A program made the translations under genes and the position numbers. Shown in pieces: positions 37,826 through 46,760 of a stretch of DNA of 51,710 nt. Source of the DNA: a virus; the IMG/VR virus record IMGVR_UViG_3300006844_000014, positions 1 to 51,710 of that record. One strand, 5' to 3'. Position 1 is the first letter of the stretch, and every line of letters starts with the position of its first letter. The notes beneath the pieces are model-generated. The model was not told where the DNA came from. It was given only the letters and a program-made list of their open reading frames with translations, and did no database searches.

Positions 37826-38619
37826 CGTACGACACAACCTCCGCGCTGATTCACGGTGCGGCCAAGGTCGGTAAGACCACACTGGCCACCACGGCCCCGC
37901 CGCCGATCTGCGTCCTCGACGCCGAGGGTGGCTGGAAGTACGTCAAGCGCGCCGGCTACCGCGGGGAGAGGGTGCTGCGCCGGACCGAGTGGGACCCGGT
38001 TGCCGGCCCACCTCCGCGGCACGACGGAAGCTGGGACTTCTGCCACGTCATGGTGCGAAGCTGGCTGACGCTGACCCAGGCACACGTGCACCTGGCACAG
38101 TCGCCGCACGACTTCCGCAGCCTGGTCCTGGACTCCGTGACGGAGACCCAGCGCAAGCTGAAGACGCACCTCCGGGGGATCGAGCAGATGCGCATTCAGG
38201 ACTGGGGTGATCTGCTCATGCACATGGACCGACTGGTCCGCGACATGCGTGACCTGGTCCTGCTGCCGCCGCCCAACCCGCTGCGCCTCGTGATGTTCAT
38301 CGCCGAGTCGGAGATGAAGGACGGCGCGTGGCGTCCCGCGATGCAGGGTCAGATCGGCCGGGCGCTCCCGTACTGGGTCGACATCTGCGGCTACATGTTC
38401 ACGGTCAACGCCCTCGACGAGCGCGGACAGCCGACGGGTAAGCAGAAGAAGCTGCTGATCGGTGAGGGCGTCTCGGCAAACATCGTCGCGGGTGAGCGGG
38501 TCCAGGGCGCGCTGCCCGACATCATCGACAACCCCAACATCACGGATATGATGACCACGCTGTTTGGCACCAACACGTTCGCCGGACAGCCGAGGAGAAC
38601 CGAGGAGGTACTTGGATGA
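37822..38619 (+). CDS. RecA/Sak4-like recombination ATPase
   Basis: 265 residues. Walker A GAAKVGKTTL (about residues 12-21), a Walker B-like strand FRSLVLDSVTE (about 95), RLVMFIAES and a C-terminal segment ending GTNTFAGQ. Matches AAA_24/Sak4-type phage proteins, which promote single-strand annealing with the phage SSB. The nuclease two genes upstream and the SSB-like gene directly downstream form the same functional set. GTG at 37,822 overlaps the previous TGA. Confidence 0.75.
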   Translation: MTYDTTSALIHGAAKVGKTTLATTAPPPICVLDAEGGWKYVKRAGYRGERVLRRTEWDPVAGPPPRHDGSWDFCHVMVRSWLTLTQAHVHLAQSPHDFRSLVLDSVTETQRKLKTHLRGIEQMRIQDWGDLLMHMDRLVRDMRDLVLLPPPNPLRLVMFIAESEMKDGAWRPAMQGQIGRALPYWVDICGYMFTVNALDERGQPTGKQKKLLIGEGVSANIVAGERVQGALPDIIDNPNITDMMTTLFGTNTFAGQPRRTEEVLG

Positions 38620-39176
38620 CCACGATCCCGTGGGGTCAGCTCAAGAAGACGGCGGGAGACGCCGCCAAGCCGGTGCCCGCCGACTGGTATGACGTCACCG
38701 TGTCACAGGCCGACGCCACGATGTCCAGCACCGGCAAGCCGATGATCAAGGTTCGGCTGAAGATCAACGGTGGGCCGTACGACGGTCGCATCCTGTTCGA
38801 CCAGTACGTGCTGTCACCGGAGAGCCCGTTCGCACTCATGATCTTCTTCGGCACGATGGCGGCGTTCGGTGTCGATCCGGAGGCGGTCTCACCCGACGGC
38901 AGCCTGGACCCCGTCGCGGCCGCGCTGGTCAACCGGCGCGCCCGGGTCCAGGTCGAGCACCGTGAGTTTCAGGGACGGATGCGGGAGGACATCAAGCAGT
39001 ACGTCGAACCGACCGGTGGCCAGGTCGCGGTCGGTGCCGGGATTCCCGTCCCGGGTGCGGTCGTCCCGGGCTCACCGGTGGTTCCAGCCACGGTTCCGGT
39101 TCCGGCAGCGTCGCCGGTACCGCAGGTGACCACACCGCAGTCGCCGGTGACCGCGGCGCCGGACCTGCCGTTCTAG
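38616..39176 (+). CDS. ssDNA-binding-protein-like protein
   Basis: 186 residues. N-terminal 125 residues look like an OB-fold (WYDVTVSQADATMSSTGKPM, VRLKINGGPYDGRILFDQYV, RRARVQVEHREFQGR). A Pro/Val-rich linker follows and the protein ends in APDLPF, which imitates the acidic DDIPF tip by which bacterial SSBs recruit partners. Binds ssDNA during replication and works with the upstream Sak4-like ATPase. ATG at 38,616 overlaps the upstream stop. Confidence 0.75.
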   Translation: MTTIPWGQLKKTAGDAAKPVPADWYDVTVSQADATMSSTGKPMIKVRLKINGGPYDGRILFDQYVLSPESPFALMIFFGTMAAFGVDPEAVSPDGSLDPVAAALVNRRARVQVEHREFQGRMREDIKQYVEPTGGQVAVGAGIPVPGAVVPGSPVVPATVPVPAASPVPQVTTPQSPVTAAPDLPF

Positions 39177-39177
39177 G

Positions 39178-39217
39178 TGGTACGATTTGGTGGGTGACCC
39201 AGACACGGGTCACCCAC
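39178..39217 (+). promoter_or_regulatory. Promoter TGGTACGAT followed by an 11 bp inverted repeat
   Basis: TG-G-TACGAT (39,178-39,186) is followed within three bases by a perfect inverted repeat (39,190-39,200 and 39,207-39,217, loop AGACAC). The repeat would be at the very 5' end of the transcript, before a purine-rich leader. Operator, attenuator or 5' stabiliser are all possible; no U-tract follows. Confidence 0.5.
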
Positions 39218-39244
39218 CGGAGGCGGAGAGACGGAGAGAGTGAA

Positions 39245-40630
39245 GTGATCGTAGGATACGGGAAGATCGGCCGCTCGATGCCGCTGACACTCGCCAAGTG
39301 CGGAAACCTCGGCGGTGACGTCGAGTGCGCCGCCGTCGTCGGTGAGCTGGCGCGACGACACCCCGAGGACGTGTTCGTTCTCATGGGGCGCAACACCGGT
39401 GAGGTTCCGACCGACGTGGGGCTACCGGTCAACGTCGTCAACCCGTGGACGGCGTGGTCCGCCGTCCTGCGACGTGAGCTCAACGAGGCCGACCTGAACC
39501 ACGCGAACCTGACGATCGAGGAGCACGTGCGCTGCCGTGAGATCTTCGACCGCCTGACTCTGCCCGCGTTCGGCAAACTCGACGCCATGGTGGTCTGGAT
39601 CGGTCAGCACGGCACGTCGAACGCGCCGATCCCCGGCGTCGCCAAGACGGGGCTCACCAAGCCGCAGGACGCGTTCGCCTACTACGCCTCATACCTCCTC
39701 CGCGGGATCAACCACTGGCGAGACGTCGACCCGCTCGGCCGTGAACCGGTGTTTCTGAACGCCGATCCGCGCAACTACCTCAAGATGCGTGACATGAAGT
39801 GGCCACTCCGTCACCCGGTCCTGACGCAGTACACATTCGTGCACAACATCAAGCACGCGCGCTACGGCGCCGGAACCACCGGCTGGGACGAGTTAGCCGC
39901 GGCACCCGAGGTCTTCCCCGCGGAGCGCGCCGGCTACCAGGATCTTAAGAGCTGGAGCCTGGGTGCCAACCTCGGCTATGAGCACGGTGGTGAAGTCTGG
40001 ACGGCGATCGTTCGCAACGTCTACGCCCGGCTGGAGGTCAACGGCCTGGCACCGGGGACGCCGTTTGGTGACCTAGTCTCATACGACGAGACCTGGGAGG
40101 GCCGCCGGCACTTCGGAATGTTCATCAATGAGGCGCGCCGCCAGGTCGCTCCCGCCGTCCAACGCGTTAACGCGCTGCGGGAGTGGGTGCTTCCCGTCGA
40201 GCCCGCGTGGCTCCACGGTACCTGGTCACGGGAGTCGCTGAAGGTCCTCGACATGGAGATCAAGCCGGCGCCGTGGGACCGGTACTACCCGCTGCTCCAC
40301 TCGGTGCGCTGCACCTTCACGACGCCGTCCAGCGGCTCGGGCTGGGCCACCGCCAAGCCGTGGGAGGCGTTCGCCGCCGGAACGGTGTGCTTCTTCCACC
40401 CAGCCTACGACACGCAGGACAACGTCCTCGGCGACGCCGATCCGGTGCTTCGGAAGTTTCTCCGCGTCAAATCTCCGACCGAGCTTCGCGCGCGGGTTTC
40501 GAACCTACAGCACGACCGGCCCGCCTGGGAGTGGCTGGTGCGAACTCAGCGCCAGCACTTCGAGCAAGCGCTGGCTGAGCGCCGGTACCTCACCATGATT
40601 GAGGACCGGCTCTACGGGGAAACACCGTGA
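39245..40630 (+). CDS. Phage glycosyltransferase
   Basis: 461 residues. VGYGKIGRSMPLTLAKCGN, followed by GDVECAAVVGELARRHPEDV and VFVLMGRNTGE, is a start I associate with a glycosyltransferase group common in actinophages. The central YASYLLRGINHWRDVDPLGR and the C-terminal FTTPSSGSGWATAKPWEAFAAG (a GT-B-like sugar-nucleotide loop) fit. Probably glycosylates virion proteins or DNA. GTG at 39,245 follows GGAGAGAG. Followed by a second glycosyltransferase and a sugar epimerase, so the three likely act in one pathway. Confidence 0.75.
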   Translation: MIVGYGKIGRSMPLTLAKCGNLGGDVECAAVVGELARRHPEDVFVLMGRNTGEVPTDVGLPVNVVNPWTAWSAVLRRELNEADLNHANLTIEEHVRCREIFDRLTLPAFGKLDAMVVWIGQHGTSNAPIPGVAKTGLTKPQDAFAYYASYLLRGINHWRDVDPLGREPVFLNADPRNYLKMRDMKWPLRHPVLTQYTFVHNIKHARYGAGTTGWDELAAAPEVFPAERAGYQDLKSWSLGANLGYEHGGEVWTAIVRNVYARLEVNGLAPGTPFGDLVSYDETWEGRRHFGMFINEARRQVAPAVQRVNALREWVLPVEPAWLHGTWSRESLKVLDMEIKPAPWDRYYPLLHSVRCTFTTPSSGSGWATAKPWEAFAAGTVCFFHPAYDTQDNVLGDADPVLRKFLRVKSPTELRARVSNLQHDRPAWEWLVRTQRQHFEQALAERRYLTMIEDRLYGETP

Positions 40631-40785
40631 TAGCGTGGGTCCGCGAGCTCGTGTCGTGGTGGCGCCGGGACCGGGAGGCGCGCCGGCGACACCACGGCCA
40701 CGCCTGGAAACCTGACAGCTACTGGTACTGGGAACCCGACGGGTTCGCCGACTGGAAGTGCAGTGAGTGTGGCTATGAGCGGTAG
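40627..40785 (+). CDS. Small Trp/Arg-rich zinc-knuckle protein, 52 aa
   Basis: WVRELVSWWRRDREARRRHH at the N-terminus and a C-terminal CSEC knuckle (WKCSECGYER). Overlaps the glycosyltransferase stop (GTGA). Resembles the protein at 16,700-16,861 in build. Confidence 0.55.
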   Translation: MIAWVRELVSWWRRDREARRRHHGHAWKPDSYWYWEPDGFADWKCSECGYER

Positions 40786-40794
40786 GAGACTCTC

Positions 40795-40896
40795 GTGAGT
40801 GACCTGGCACGCGGGCTCATCATCTTTGGTGTGGCCGGGCTCATCGTGTCCGTGTCAGGACTGCTGTTGGTGCTCATTCGAGATCGGAGGAGGTAG
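40795..40896 (+). CDS. Very small membrane protein, 33 aa
   Basis: GTG at 40,795 has GGAG six bases upstream. One transmembrane helix (LIIFGVAGLIVSVSGLLLVL) with a short acidic front and an RDRRR tail that would stay in the cytoplasm. Confidence 0.55.
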   Translation: MSDLARGLIIFGVAGLIVSVSGLLLVLIRDRRR

Positions 40897-40899
40897 GAC

Positions 40900-41952
40900 G
40901 TGCGACGCGTGCTCATCACAACAACGATTCACGTTCCGGAGAGCCTGCGCGCGTGGCGCGCGGCTGGCATGGCCGATGACGACGTCATCATCGTCGCCGG
41001 CGACCGGAAGACCCCGCACGACGAGGTCACTGAGCTGCTCGCCGACATGCCCGGCGACAACCGCTACGTCAGCCCGAGCACAGACATCGGCTCGCCGATC
41101 AGCACAGCGGTTGGCTGGAACTGCGTGCAGCGGCGCAACGTCGCGCTGGCCGAGGCGATCCGGCTGCAGCCGCGGTACATCATCACCGTTGATGACGACA
41201 ACTGGCCGACCGCGACCGACCAGTTCGACCGATACGATCGGCTACTCGATCCCGAGGGGCCGGAGCAGCTGTTCCGGGAGATCCCACTCACCGCGTCTGA
41301 GAGCGGTTGGTACGACGTGGGGCAACTCCTCGACCCGGCGACATCCCACCGCGGCTTTCCGTTCTGGCTGCGCGGGATGCGTGAGCCACGCCCGCGCACC
41401 ACGCCGCTGGAGATCGTCGACCGAGTCGGTGTCGCGGCCAGCCTGTGGCTCGGCGACCCGGACGTCGACGCCGTCGCACGGCTGGCGCTCGGGCAGAACC
41501 TGAGCGTCCGCCGGATGGCGAACGCCCTGGAGGACGGCGTCGCACTCGACGTCGGCACGTGGTGCCCGTTCAACTCGCAGGCCGTGGCGTACCGGACTGA
41601 ACTCGCCCCGCTGATGATGGTCTGGCCCGGCGTCGGTCGCTACGACGACATCTGGGCGTCCTTCCTGGCACGCCGCGTCATGGACGCGCTCGGTTTCGTC
41701 GCCTGGTACGGTGAGCCACTGGTCGAGCAGCGTCGCAACCCACACGATGTGCTGGCCGACCTCGACGCGGAGATACTCGGCATGCGCCACAATCACGAGG
41801 TCGTTCGGTGCCTGCGCAACGTCGACCTGGACGGCATCAAGGACGCTGAGGACGGCATGGCCCGCTGCTTCGACGCACTCACACTGCTGCCGTGGCTGCC
41901 GCCCGTCACCGCGAGTGCGTTCGTCGCGTGGCAGATGGAACTCGACCGGTGA
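40900..41952 (+). CDS. GT75/STELLO-like glycosyltransferase
   Basis: 350 residues. RRVLITTTIHVPESLRAWR, VIIVAGDRKTPHDE, and a DxD-like VDDDNWP (about residue 91) in a GT-A-type arrangement. DGVALDVGTWCPFNSQ and RYDDIWASFLARRVM recall reversibly glycosylated polypeptide and DUF288 families. Transfers or isomerises a nucleotide sugar. GTG at 40,900 has GGAGGAGG upstream and overlaps nothing; the epimerase gene follows with a GTGA overlap. Confidence 0.65.
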   Translation: MRRVLITTTIHVPESLRAWRAAGMADDDVIIVAGDRKTPHDEVTELLADMPGDNRYVSPSTDIGSPISTAVGWNCVQRRNVALAEAIRLQPRYIITVDDDNWPTATDQFDRYDRLLDPEGPEQLFREIPLTASESGWYDVGQLLDPATSHRGFPFWLRGMREPRPRTTPLEIVDRVGVAASLWLGDPDVDAVARLALGQNLSVRRMANALEDGVALDVGTWCPFNSQAVAYRTELAPLMMVWPGVGRYDDIWASFLARRVMDALGFVAWYGEPLVEQRRNPHDVLADLDAEILGMRHNHEVVRCLRNVDLDGIKDAEDGMARCFDALTLLPWLPPVTASAFVAWQMELDR

Positions 41953-42899
41953 CTGACCGGACGCGACACGCACTCGTCACAGGCTCGGCGGGCTTCGTCG
42001 GCCGACACATGACTCAGCGGCTGCGGGATGACGGCTGGTGGGTCACGGAGTGTGACTTCAAGACCGGGCAGGACGCGCGGTCGGCCTTCCGCAACCGCGA
42101 CCCGCGGATCTTCGACCTGGTCATTCACTGCGCCTACCACGTCGGCGGCCGCGCCCGAATCGACGGTCGCAACCACGACCTGGTGCTGAACCAGGAACTC
42201 GACGCCGCCATGTTCCGCTGGTCGCTGCAGACGGGTCAGCGGCGGGTCGTGTACTTCTCATCATCGGCCGTGTATCCGGTCGAGCTGCAGACGCGGGGGA
42301 TCAGCGTTCCTCACGTTCAGCTGACCGAGGACGACGTCAACCTCGACGACCCGGAAGTTCGGATCCCGGACGCCGACTACGGCTGGGCTAAGTACTGCGG
42401 GGAGAGAATGGCGAGGCGCGCCGCGGAGTCCGGTCTCGCGGTTCACATCCTTCGTCCGTTCTCCGGCTACGGCGAGGACCAGAACCCGGACGAGTACCCG
42501 TTCCCGGCGATCATCCGGCGGGTGCGAACCGGTGACCTCACGGTGTGGGGCCCACCCGGCCAGCTCCGCGACTGGATTCACATCGATGACGTCATCGCCG
42601 GCACACTCGCGGTGGTCGACGCCGACGTCAGGTTGCCGGTCAACCTGTGTAGTGGCGTGCCCACCGAGATGGGACACCTCGCGCGCCTCATTCACTACGA
42701 GGTGTGCGTGCGTGGTTTCTGCTCCGCACCCGGACCCAGCGCCACGCACGGGCCCATCAGGTACGATGAGTCAAAGCCAACCGGCGTCTTCGCGCGGGTC
42801 GGTGACCCGACACGAATGCTCGACATCTACAAGCCTAAGATCACGCTCACGGAGGGGATTCGCCGTGCAGTCGACGTCATCGCACGTTCCACCTCATGA
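41949..42899 (+). CDS. NAD-dependent sugar epimerase/dehydratase
   Basis: 316 residues, short-chain dehydrogenase superfamily. N-terminal GSAGFVGRH (GxxGxxG-like NAD motif), HCAYHVGG, YFSSSAVYP, then catalytic YGWAKYCGE (YxxxK, about residue 155), RPFSGYGEDQNPDEY and WIHIDDV. Makes an activated sugar, presumably for the two glycosyltransferases just upstream. The 3' end overlaps the next gene by 35 bases. Confidence 0.85.
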   Translation: MTDRTRHALVTGSAGFVGRHMTQRLRDDGWWVTECDFKTGQDARSAFRNRDPRIFDLVIHCAYHVGGRARIDGRNHDLVLNQELDAAMFRWSLQTGQRRVVYFSSSAVYPVELQTRGISVPHVQLTEDDVNLDDPEVRIPDADYGWAKYCGERMARRAAESGLAVHILRPFSGYGEDQNPDEYPFPAIIRRVRTGDLTVWGPPGQLRDWIHIDDVIAGTLAVVDADVRLPVNLCSGVPTEMGHLARLIHYEVCVRGFCSAPGPSATHGPIRYDESKPTGVFARVGDPTRMLDIYKPKITLTEGIRRAVDVIARSTS

Positions 42900-43470
42900 C
42901 CGTCTCAGCACGATGCTCGCCATGCAGCGCGCGCTGCAGGAGCGTCACATGGGTGTTGACTTCTCCTTCATGCCGATCGAGAAGCGCGTCCAGTACGTCA
43001 AGGACATGGTACTGGCGCTCTCCAACGAGCTCCAGTCCGAGGTCCTAAATGAGGTGACGTGGAAGCCGTGGTCGGCGGCGCAGCCGCACGTCAACTCGCA
43101 ACTGATGTTCAGGGAACTCGTGGACTGCTGGCACTTCCTCATGAACCTCATGTGGGCCACCACCGCCGGCCCGACCTCTCCCGAGCAGTTAGCCCAGCTG
43201 CTGTACGAGGAGTACCACGCCAAGCACCGCGTCAACGTCCGACGCCAGGAGACCGACTACGACGGCTCGGGGAAGTGTCACGCGTGCACCCGGTCGCTGG
43301 ACGACGTTGGGGTCGACCAGCGCGCGTCGAGGGGCCCGGACGTCGGTGAGCCGTCCGGTGGAATGGTGTTCGTCTGCGGCGCCTGCGGCGCGCATCTCAA
43401 CACCGAGAAGGTGCTCGGACCGGAGATCATCGCGACGCACGACAGCCACCGAGTCACCTCGACAGATTAG
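42865..43470 (+). CDS. All-alpha NTP pyrophosphatase (dUTPase/MazG-like) with zinc ribbon
   Basis: 201 residues. MLAMQRALQERHMGVDFSFM, ALSNELQSEVLNEVTWKPW and FRELVDCWHFLMNLMW show the E-x-x-E and E-x-x-D helices of dimeric dUTPase/MazG-type enzymes, which hydrolyse dUTP or related nucleotides. The C-terminal 65 residues add CHAC and CGAC knuckles, a zinc ribbon not usual in this family. GTG at 42,865 has GGAGGGG seven bases upstream and lies inside the epimerase gene. Removing dUTP would matter if cytosine or uracil nucleotides are specially handled here. Confidence 0.65.
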   Translation: MQSTSSHVPPHDRLSTMLAMQRALQERHMGVDFSFMPIEKRVQYVKDMVLALSNELQSEVLNEVTWKPWSAAQPHVNSQLMFRELVDCWHFLMNLMWATTAGPTSPEQLAQLLYEEYHAKHRVNVRRQETDYDGSGKCHACTRSLDDVGVDQRASRGPDVGEPSGGMVFVCGACGAHLNTEKVLGPEIIATHDSHRVTSTD

Positions 43471-43479
43471 TATCGATCG

Positions 43480-44706
43480 GTGGTGTACAGTGCGGTAGAC
43501 GTGATGGGCTTCGCCGGAGGGTTCACCCTCGGTATGGTGCAGGCGGGGTTTCACCTGGTCGGTAAGCGCGAGATGATCGGTGGCTTCGGCGTTCCCAACT
43601 GCCAGGCCAACCGGCACCTCCTCGGTGACGACTGGGACGTCGAGGCGACGGACCCGGCGTACTGGTCGGTCCCACCCGGCGGCGTCGACGTCGTCTTCGG
43701 CAATCCACCCTGCAGCGGGTTCTCCGTCATGTCCTCGAAGGAGTTCCGTGGCGCCGACTCGAAGATCAATCACTGCATGTGGTCGTTCGCCGAGTACGTG
43801 ATCCGCGCGATGCCGACCGTCGCTGTGTTCGAGTCCGTCCAGCAGGCGTTCACCAAGCCCGACGGCTACGACCTGATGCTGCGACTGCGCGCCCGGGTCG
43901 AGGACGGCACGGGCGTCGGGTGGGCGCTTCACCACGTCAAGCACAACGCGTACTCGGTCGGTGGTTCCGCCCAGCGGCGGCGCTACTTCTGGCTCATCAG
44001 CCGGGTACCGTTCGGCATTGAGGAGCCGACACCCGACCACCTGCCAGTACTGGACGACGTCATCGGTGACCTGGCACCTCTCGGCCGGACGTGGCACCCG
44101 CAACCGTACCGGGCGCCGGCCAGCCGCTGGGCGCGGCGGCTGCTCTCGAACTCGGGAACGGTCGACGGTCACCACGACGCGGACACTCCACTGACTCGCC
44201 GCATCAAGGACCTCGTGGCGGGCGTCCCGTGGCATCCCGGCGAGTCGATCTCAACTGTGGCCCGCCGGTACCGCGACGAGTTTGCCCGGCTGCCCGCGTC
44301 GTTCGAGGCGTCGGAAGAGAAGATCGTCAAAAACGACTTCATGATGGGGTTCACGACGCCCGTCCGCTGGGACGGCACGCGCGCGGCCCGTGTCGTGACC
44401 GGCGGCAGTCTCGTCATGGTGCTGCACCCGTGGCTGGATCGGGTGATCACACACCGCGAGGCCGCGCGAATCCTCGGTTTCCCGGACGACTGGCGAATCG
44501 CGCCACTACGCCGCAGCTCCGGGCTGCAGATGACGTGGGGCAAGGGGATCACCGTCGACTGCGGTCGGTGGATCGGGCAGTGGATCCGGCGCGCCCTGGA
44601 CGGGTCTCCGGGTCCGGATCCCGGACGAGAGCTCCGTGATCGCGAGTACCTGATCGACGTCACAGACTCGTGGAAGAAATCACAAACTCTGGTAGAGTTG
44701 AACTGA
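43480..44706 (+). CDS. C5-cytosine DNA methyltransferase
   Basis: 408 residues. Motif I DVMGFAGGFTLGMVQAGF, motif IV GNPPCSGFS with the catalytic Cys (about residue 76), a motif VI-like FESVQQ (the usual ENV is ESV), motif VIII SAQRRRYFW, and a C-terminal motif X-like region (QMTWGKGITVDCGRWIGQW). Methylates cytosine in a specific DNA context, perhaps to evade host restriction. Start could be GTG 43,480, 43,483 or later; none has a strong ribosome-binding site. Confidence 0.85.
   Translation: MVYSAVDVMGFAGGFTLGMVQAGFHLVGKREMIGGFGVPNCQANRHLLGDDWDVEATDPAYWSVPPGGVDVVFGNPPCSGFSVMSSKEFRGADSKINHCMWSFAEYVIRAMPTVAVFESVQQAFTKPDGYDLMLRLRARVEDGTGVGWALHHVKHNAYSVGGSAQRRRYFWLISRVPFGIEEPTPDHLPVLDDVIGDLAPLGRTWHPQPYRAPASRWARRLLSNSGTVDGHHDADTPLTRRIKDLVAGVPWHPGESISTVARRYRDEFARLPASFEASEEKIVKNDFMMGFTTPVRWDGTRAARVVTGGSLVMVLHPWLDRVITHREAARILGFPDDWRIAPLRRSSGLQMTWGKGITVDCGRWIGQWIRRALDGSPGPDPGRELRDREYLIDVTDSWKKSQTLVELN
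44689..44698 (+). promoter_or_regulatory. Extended -10 promoter (CTGGTAGAGT)
   Basis: TG-G-TAGAGT at the end of the methyltransferase gene, 39 bases upstream of the GTG at 44,738. Identical to the box in front of the Y RNA-like array. Confidence 0.6.
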
Positions 44707-44737
44707 CTAGCTCACAGTGCAAAGGAAGGAACACACG

Positions 44738-44992
44738 GTGACGGAACCCGCTGCCGAACCCACCGCTGCCGCGGCGCGGCGTGGTCGGCCACGCCCGGAG
44801 CACACCATCGCGCAGGACGAGAAGGTCTTCGCCGCGCTCACCGGACCGAAGACTCGCGCCCAGCTCACGACGGACACCGAGCTCGGCCCGAACCAGGTCT
44901 ACCTGTCGCTCTACCGCCTCAAGCGCGACGGCCGCATTGTGCGGACACGCCAGGGCGGCGATCACGTCTGGGCGCACGTGTCAGCTGAGTAG
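44738..44992 (+). CDS. AT-hook plus winged-helix-like DNA-binding protein, 84 aa
   Basis: An RRGRPRP AT-hook-like motif near residue 16, then a small winged-helix-like domain (DEKVFAALTGPKTRAQLTTD, LGPNQVYLSLYRLKRDGRIV) ending in a beta hairpin (RTRQGGDHVWAHV). Probably a nucleoid-type or regulatory DNA-binding protein. GTG at 44,738 has GGAAGGA seven bases upstream. Single-gene unit bounded by the hairpin at 45,018-45,039. Confidence 0.65.
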   Translation: MTEPAAEPTAAAARRGRPRPEHTIAQDEKVFAALTGPKTRAQLTTDTELGPNQVYLSLYRLKRDGRIVRTRQGGDHVWAHVSAE

Positions 44993-45017
44993 CCGGTGGC
45001 GCGTGCTCTTCCGGGGG

Positions 45018-45039
45018 CCGACTCTCTCCAGAGGGTCGG
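45018..45039 (+). terminator. Hairpin terminator
   Basis: CCGACTCTC/GAGGGTCGG (9 bp with one G-U) and TCCA loop, extendable by two or three pairs, 25 bases after the stop at 44,992. Confidence 0.65.
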
Positions 45040-45065
45040 TCCTCGTGTCGTCTCAGGGAGTTGAG

Positions 45066-45464
45066 ATGAAGTTGGTCATGCTGGGCCGCGACATGCCTCA
45101 CGAGGTTCTCTTTCTCGTCCTGTCAGTGGTGCTCGGGATCAACTACCTCATCGGAGGTGCACCTCACGACAGCCTAGCGGCACTTCTCGACCCGTGGAAG
45201 TTCACGGCCTGGGCAGCGCTCCTGCTGTTCTCTGGCACAGTTGGGTTGGTCGGCTGCTACTGGCGCGGAGACGTCGACTTCAGTCTCCGCCTCGAGCGCG
45301 GAGCACTCATAATTCAGTGTGCCGTCGTCTTTCTGTATACGATAGCACTGTTCGACGCCGGCGGACGGCGGGCCGCAGTTGCCGGTGGTGTCGCGGCCGT
45401 CTGGGTCGCAGCACACGTACTGAGGGTTATCCGCATCACAAGAGACCTTCGACCAGCTACGTGA
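45066..45464 (+). CDS. Four-helix membrane protein, 132 aa
   Basis: Predicted transmembrane segments at roughly residues 12-28, 41-58, 74-95 and 100-120 (e.g. AAVAGGVAAVWVAAHVLRVI). ATG at 45,066 has GGGAG six bases upstream. First gene of the lysis region; could be a holin-type or anti-holin protein, but no family is recognised. Confidence 0.65.
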   Translation: MKLVMLGRDMPHEVLFLVLSVVLGINYLIGGAPHDSLAALLDPWKFTAWAALLLFSGTVGLVGCYWRGDVDFSLRLERGALIIQCAVVFLYTIALFDAGGRRAAVAGGVAAVWVAAHVLRVIRITRDLRPAT

Positions 45465-45473
45465 GGCCCATGC

Positions 45474-45902
45474 ATGGACCTGGGAAACCTCCTCCAGATC
45501 GTTGTTGCCGTCATCGTCGCGATCGGCGGCCGTGACATCATCACTTCGATCGCCCAGCGGCGCACACGCAGCGCGGACGTGGCGGATCGTCTGGCGAAGT
45601 CGACCATCGGGTGGGCGGAGAAGCTGGAGGCGCAGGCGTCGGCCGCGCACACCGAGGCCACAGCCGCCCGGCAGGAGGCAACGACGGCGCGCAGTGAGGC
45701 CGTTCAGATCCAGCGGCAGCTCGCCCGCGCGTACGATGACGCCGAGAAGATCGGAACGTACCTCCGGCGACTCGTCAATATGATCCACGATCCGTACATG
45801 ACCATCGACAGGCTGCGCGCAATGGTTGGTGATCCCGGCGGCAACGGCGGGCTCATTCTGCCTGAGATCCGCGGCCTCGACCGGAAGTCGGAGGGAGAGT
45901 GA
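45474..45902 (+). CDS. Membrane-anchored coiled-coil protein, 142 aa
   Basis: N-terminal transmembrane helix (LGNLLQIVVAVIVAIGG) and a long Ala/Glu/Gln-rich coiled coil (EKLEAQASAAHTEATAARQE). Layout resembles phage lysis accessory proteins that sit next to endolysins. ATG at 45,474. Immediately upstream of the endolysin gene. Confidence 0.65.
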   Translation: MDLGNLLQIVVAVIVAIGGRDIITSIAQRRTRSADVADRLAKSTIGWAEKLEAQASAAHTEATAARQEATTARSEAVQIQRQLARAYDDAEKIGTYLRRLVNMIHDPYMTIDRLRAMVGDPGGNGGLILPEIRGLDRKSEGE

Positions 45903-45908
45903 GGGAGA

Positions 45909-46760
45909 GTGGCGTCGACATACTACTTCCAGTGGCTGGCGCTGAATAAGCCGTACACGCTAATCCGGCCGGCCCGAGACCTCCAGCGCATCATCCGCCG
46001 GTACGGCATCACGGTCTGGGACTATCCGAACGAGGCACACCAGAAGGCCGACCCGCCGGAGGACCACACGCCGTACAGCGCGACCGGCTGGCCGGGTGCC
46101 AACACCCGCTGGAACGCGCGGGGACTCGACGTGATGCCCCGGGCGCAGACCAACGCCGGGCGGGCGGAGAACGCCGCGATCGCCGAGCAGATCATCGCCG
46201 ACAAGGACGCCGGGGTCCCGGGCACGGAGTGGATCAAGTACCTGAACTACACCGACCTGGACGGCAACTGCTGGCACGTCTCGTGGCAGCCGGCCAAGCG
46301 CGTGACGCGGTCGACCGACCGGGATCACATTCACGTCAGTGGTCGGTCGGACATGGACAACTGGGCCGGCGCGGTGGAGTACGATCCGATCGCGCGGATG
46401 AGGGGAGACACCGAGGTGGTAACTGATGATGACGTCCGACGCATCGCTCTAGGCGTCTGGGAGCTGTTCCGGGCACCGGTCGGGCCGAACGGCACCACGT
46501 ACAACATGCAGGACCACGTAGTAAAGACCGAGTTCGGGGTCTCGGATCTTGGCACAGCAGTCAAGGCGCTGGCGGCCGAGGTCGCTCGCCTGGCGACGCT
46601 GGTTGAGGGGGCCGAGGGCGGTAGCGCCGACGTGGTCGCGATCCTGGCCGGCGTTCAGACCAAGCTGGACGCGCTGCGAAAGCAGCTCGACGAGGATACC
46701 CGGGACGCGGTCGCGGACCTGGGTGAGGGCGGCGCGGAGAAGGTGCGTGCCGGCGCGTAG
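45909..46760 (+). CDS. Endolysin, M15-like peptidase
   Basis: 283 residues. N-terminal catalytic domain: TRWNARGLDVMPRAQ (the GxAxD-like segment of D-Ala-D-Ala/M15 peptidases, with Asp as zinc ligand), a Trp/His segment GNCWHVSW, and DRDHIHVSG supplying the last His. The usual first His of SxHxxG is not obvious. A linker and a C-terminal helical coiled coil (AVKALAAEVARLATLVEGAE, KLDALRKQLDEDTRDAVADL) follow, perhaps for oligomerisation. Cleaves peptidoglycan peptides at the end of infection. Next gene is the holin. Confidence 0.7.
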   Translation: MASTYYFQWLALNKPYTLIRPARDLQRIIRRYGITVWDYPNEAHQKADPPEDHTPYSATGWPGANTRWNARGLDVMPRAQTNAGRAENAAIAEQIIADKDAGVPGTEWIKYLNYTDLDGNCWHVSWQPAKRVTRSTDRDHIHVSGRSDMDNWAGAVEYDPIARMRGDTEVVTDDDVRRIALGVWELFRAPVGPNGTTYNMQDHVVKTEFGVSDLGTAVKALAAEVARLATLVEGAEGGSADVVAILAGVQTKLDALRKQLDEDTRDAVADLGEGGAEKVRAGA

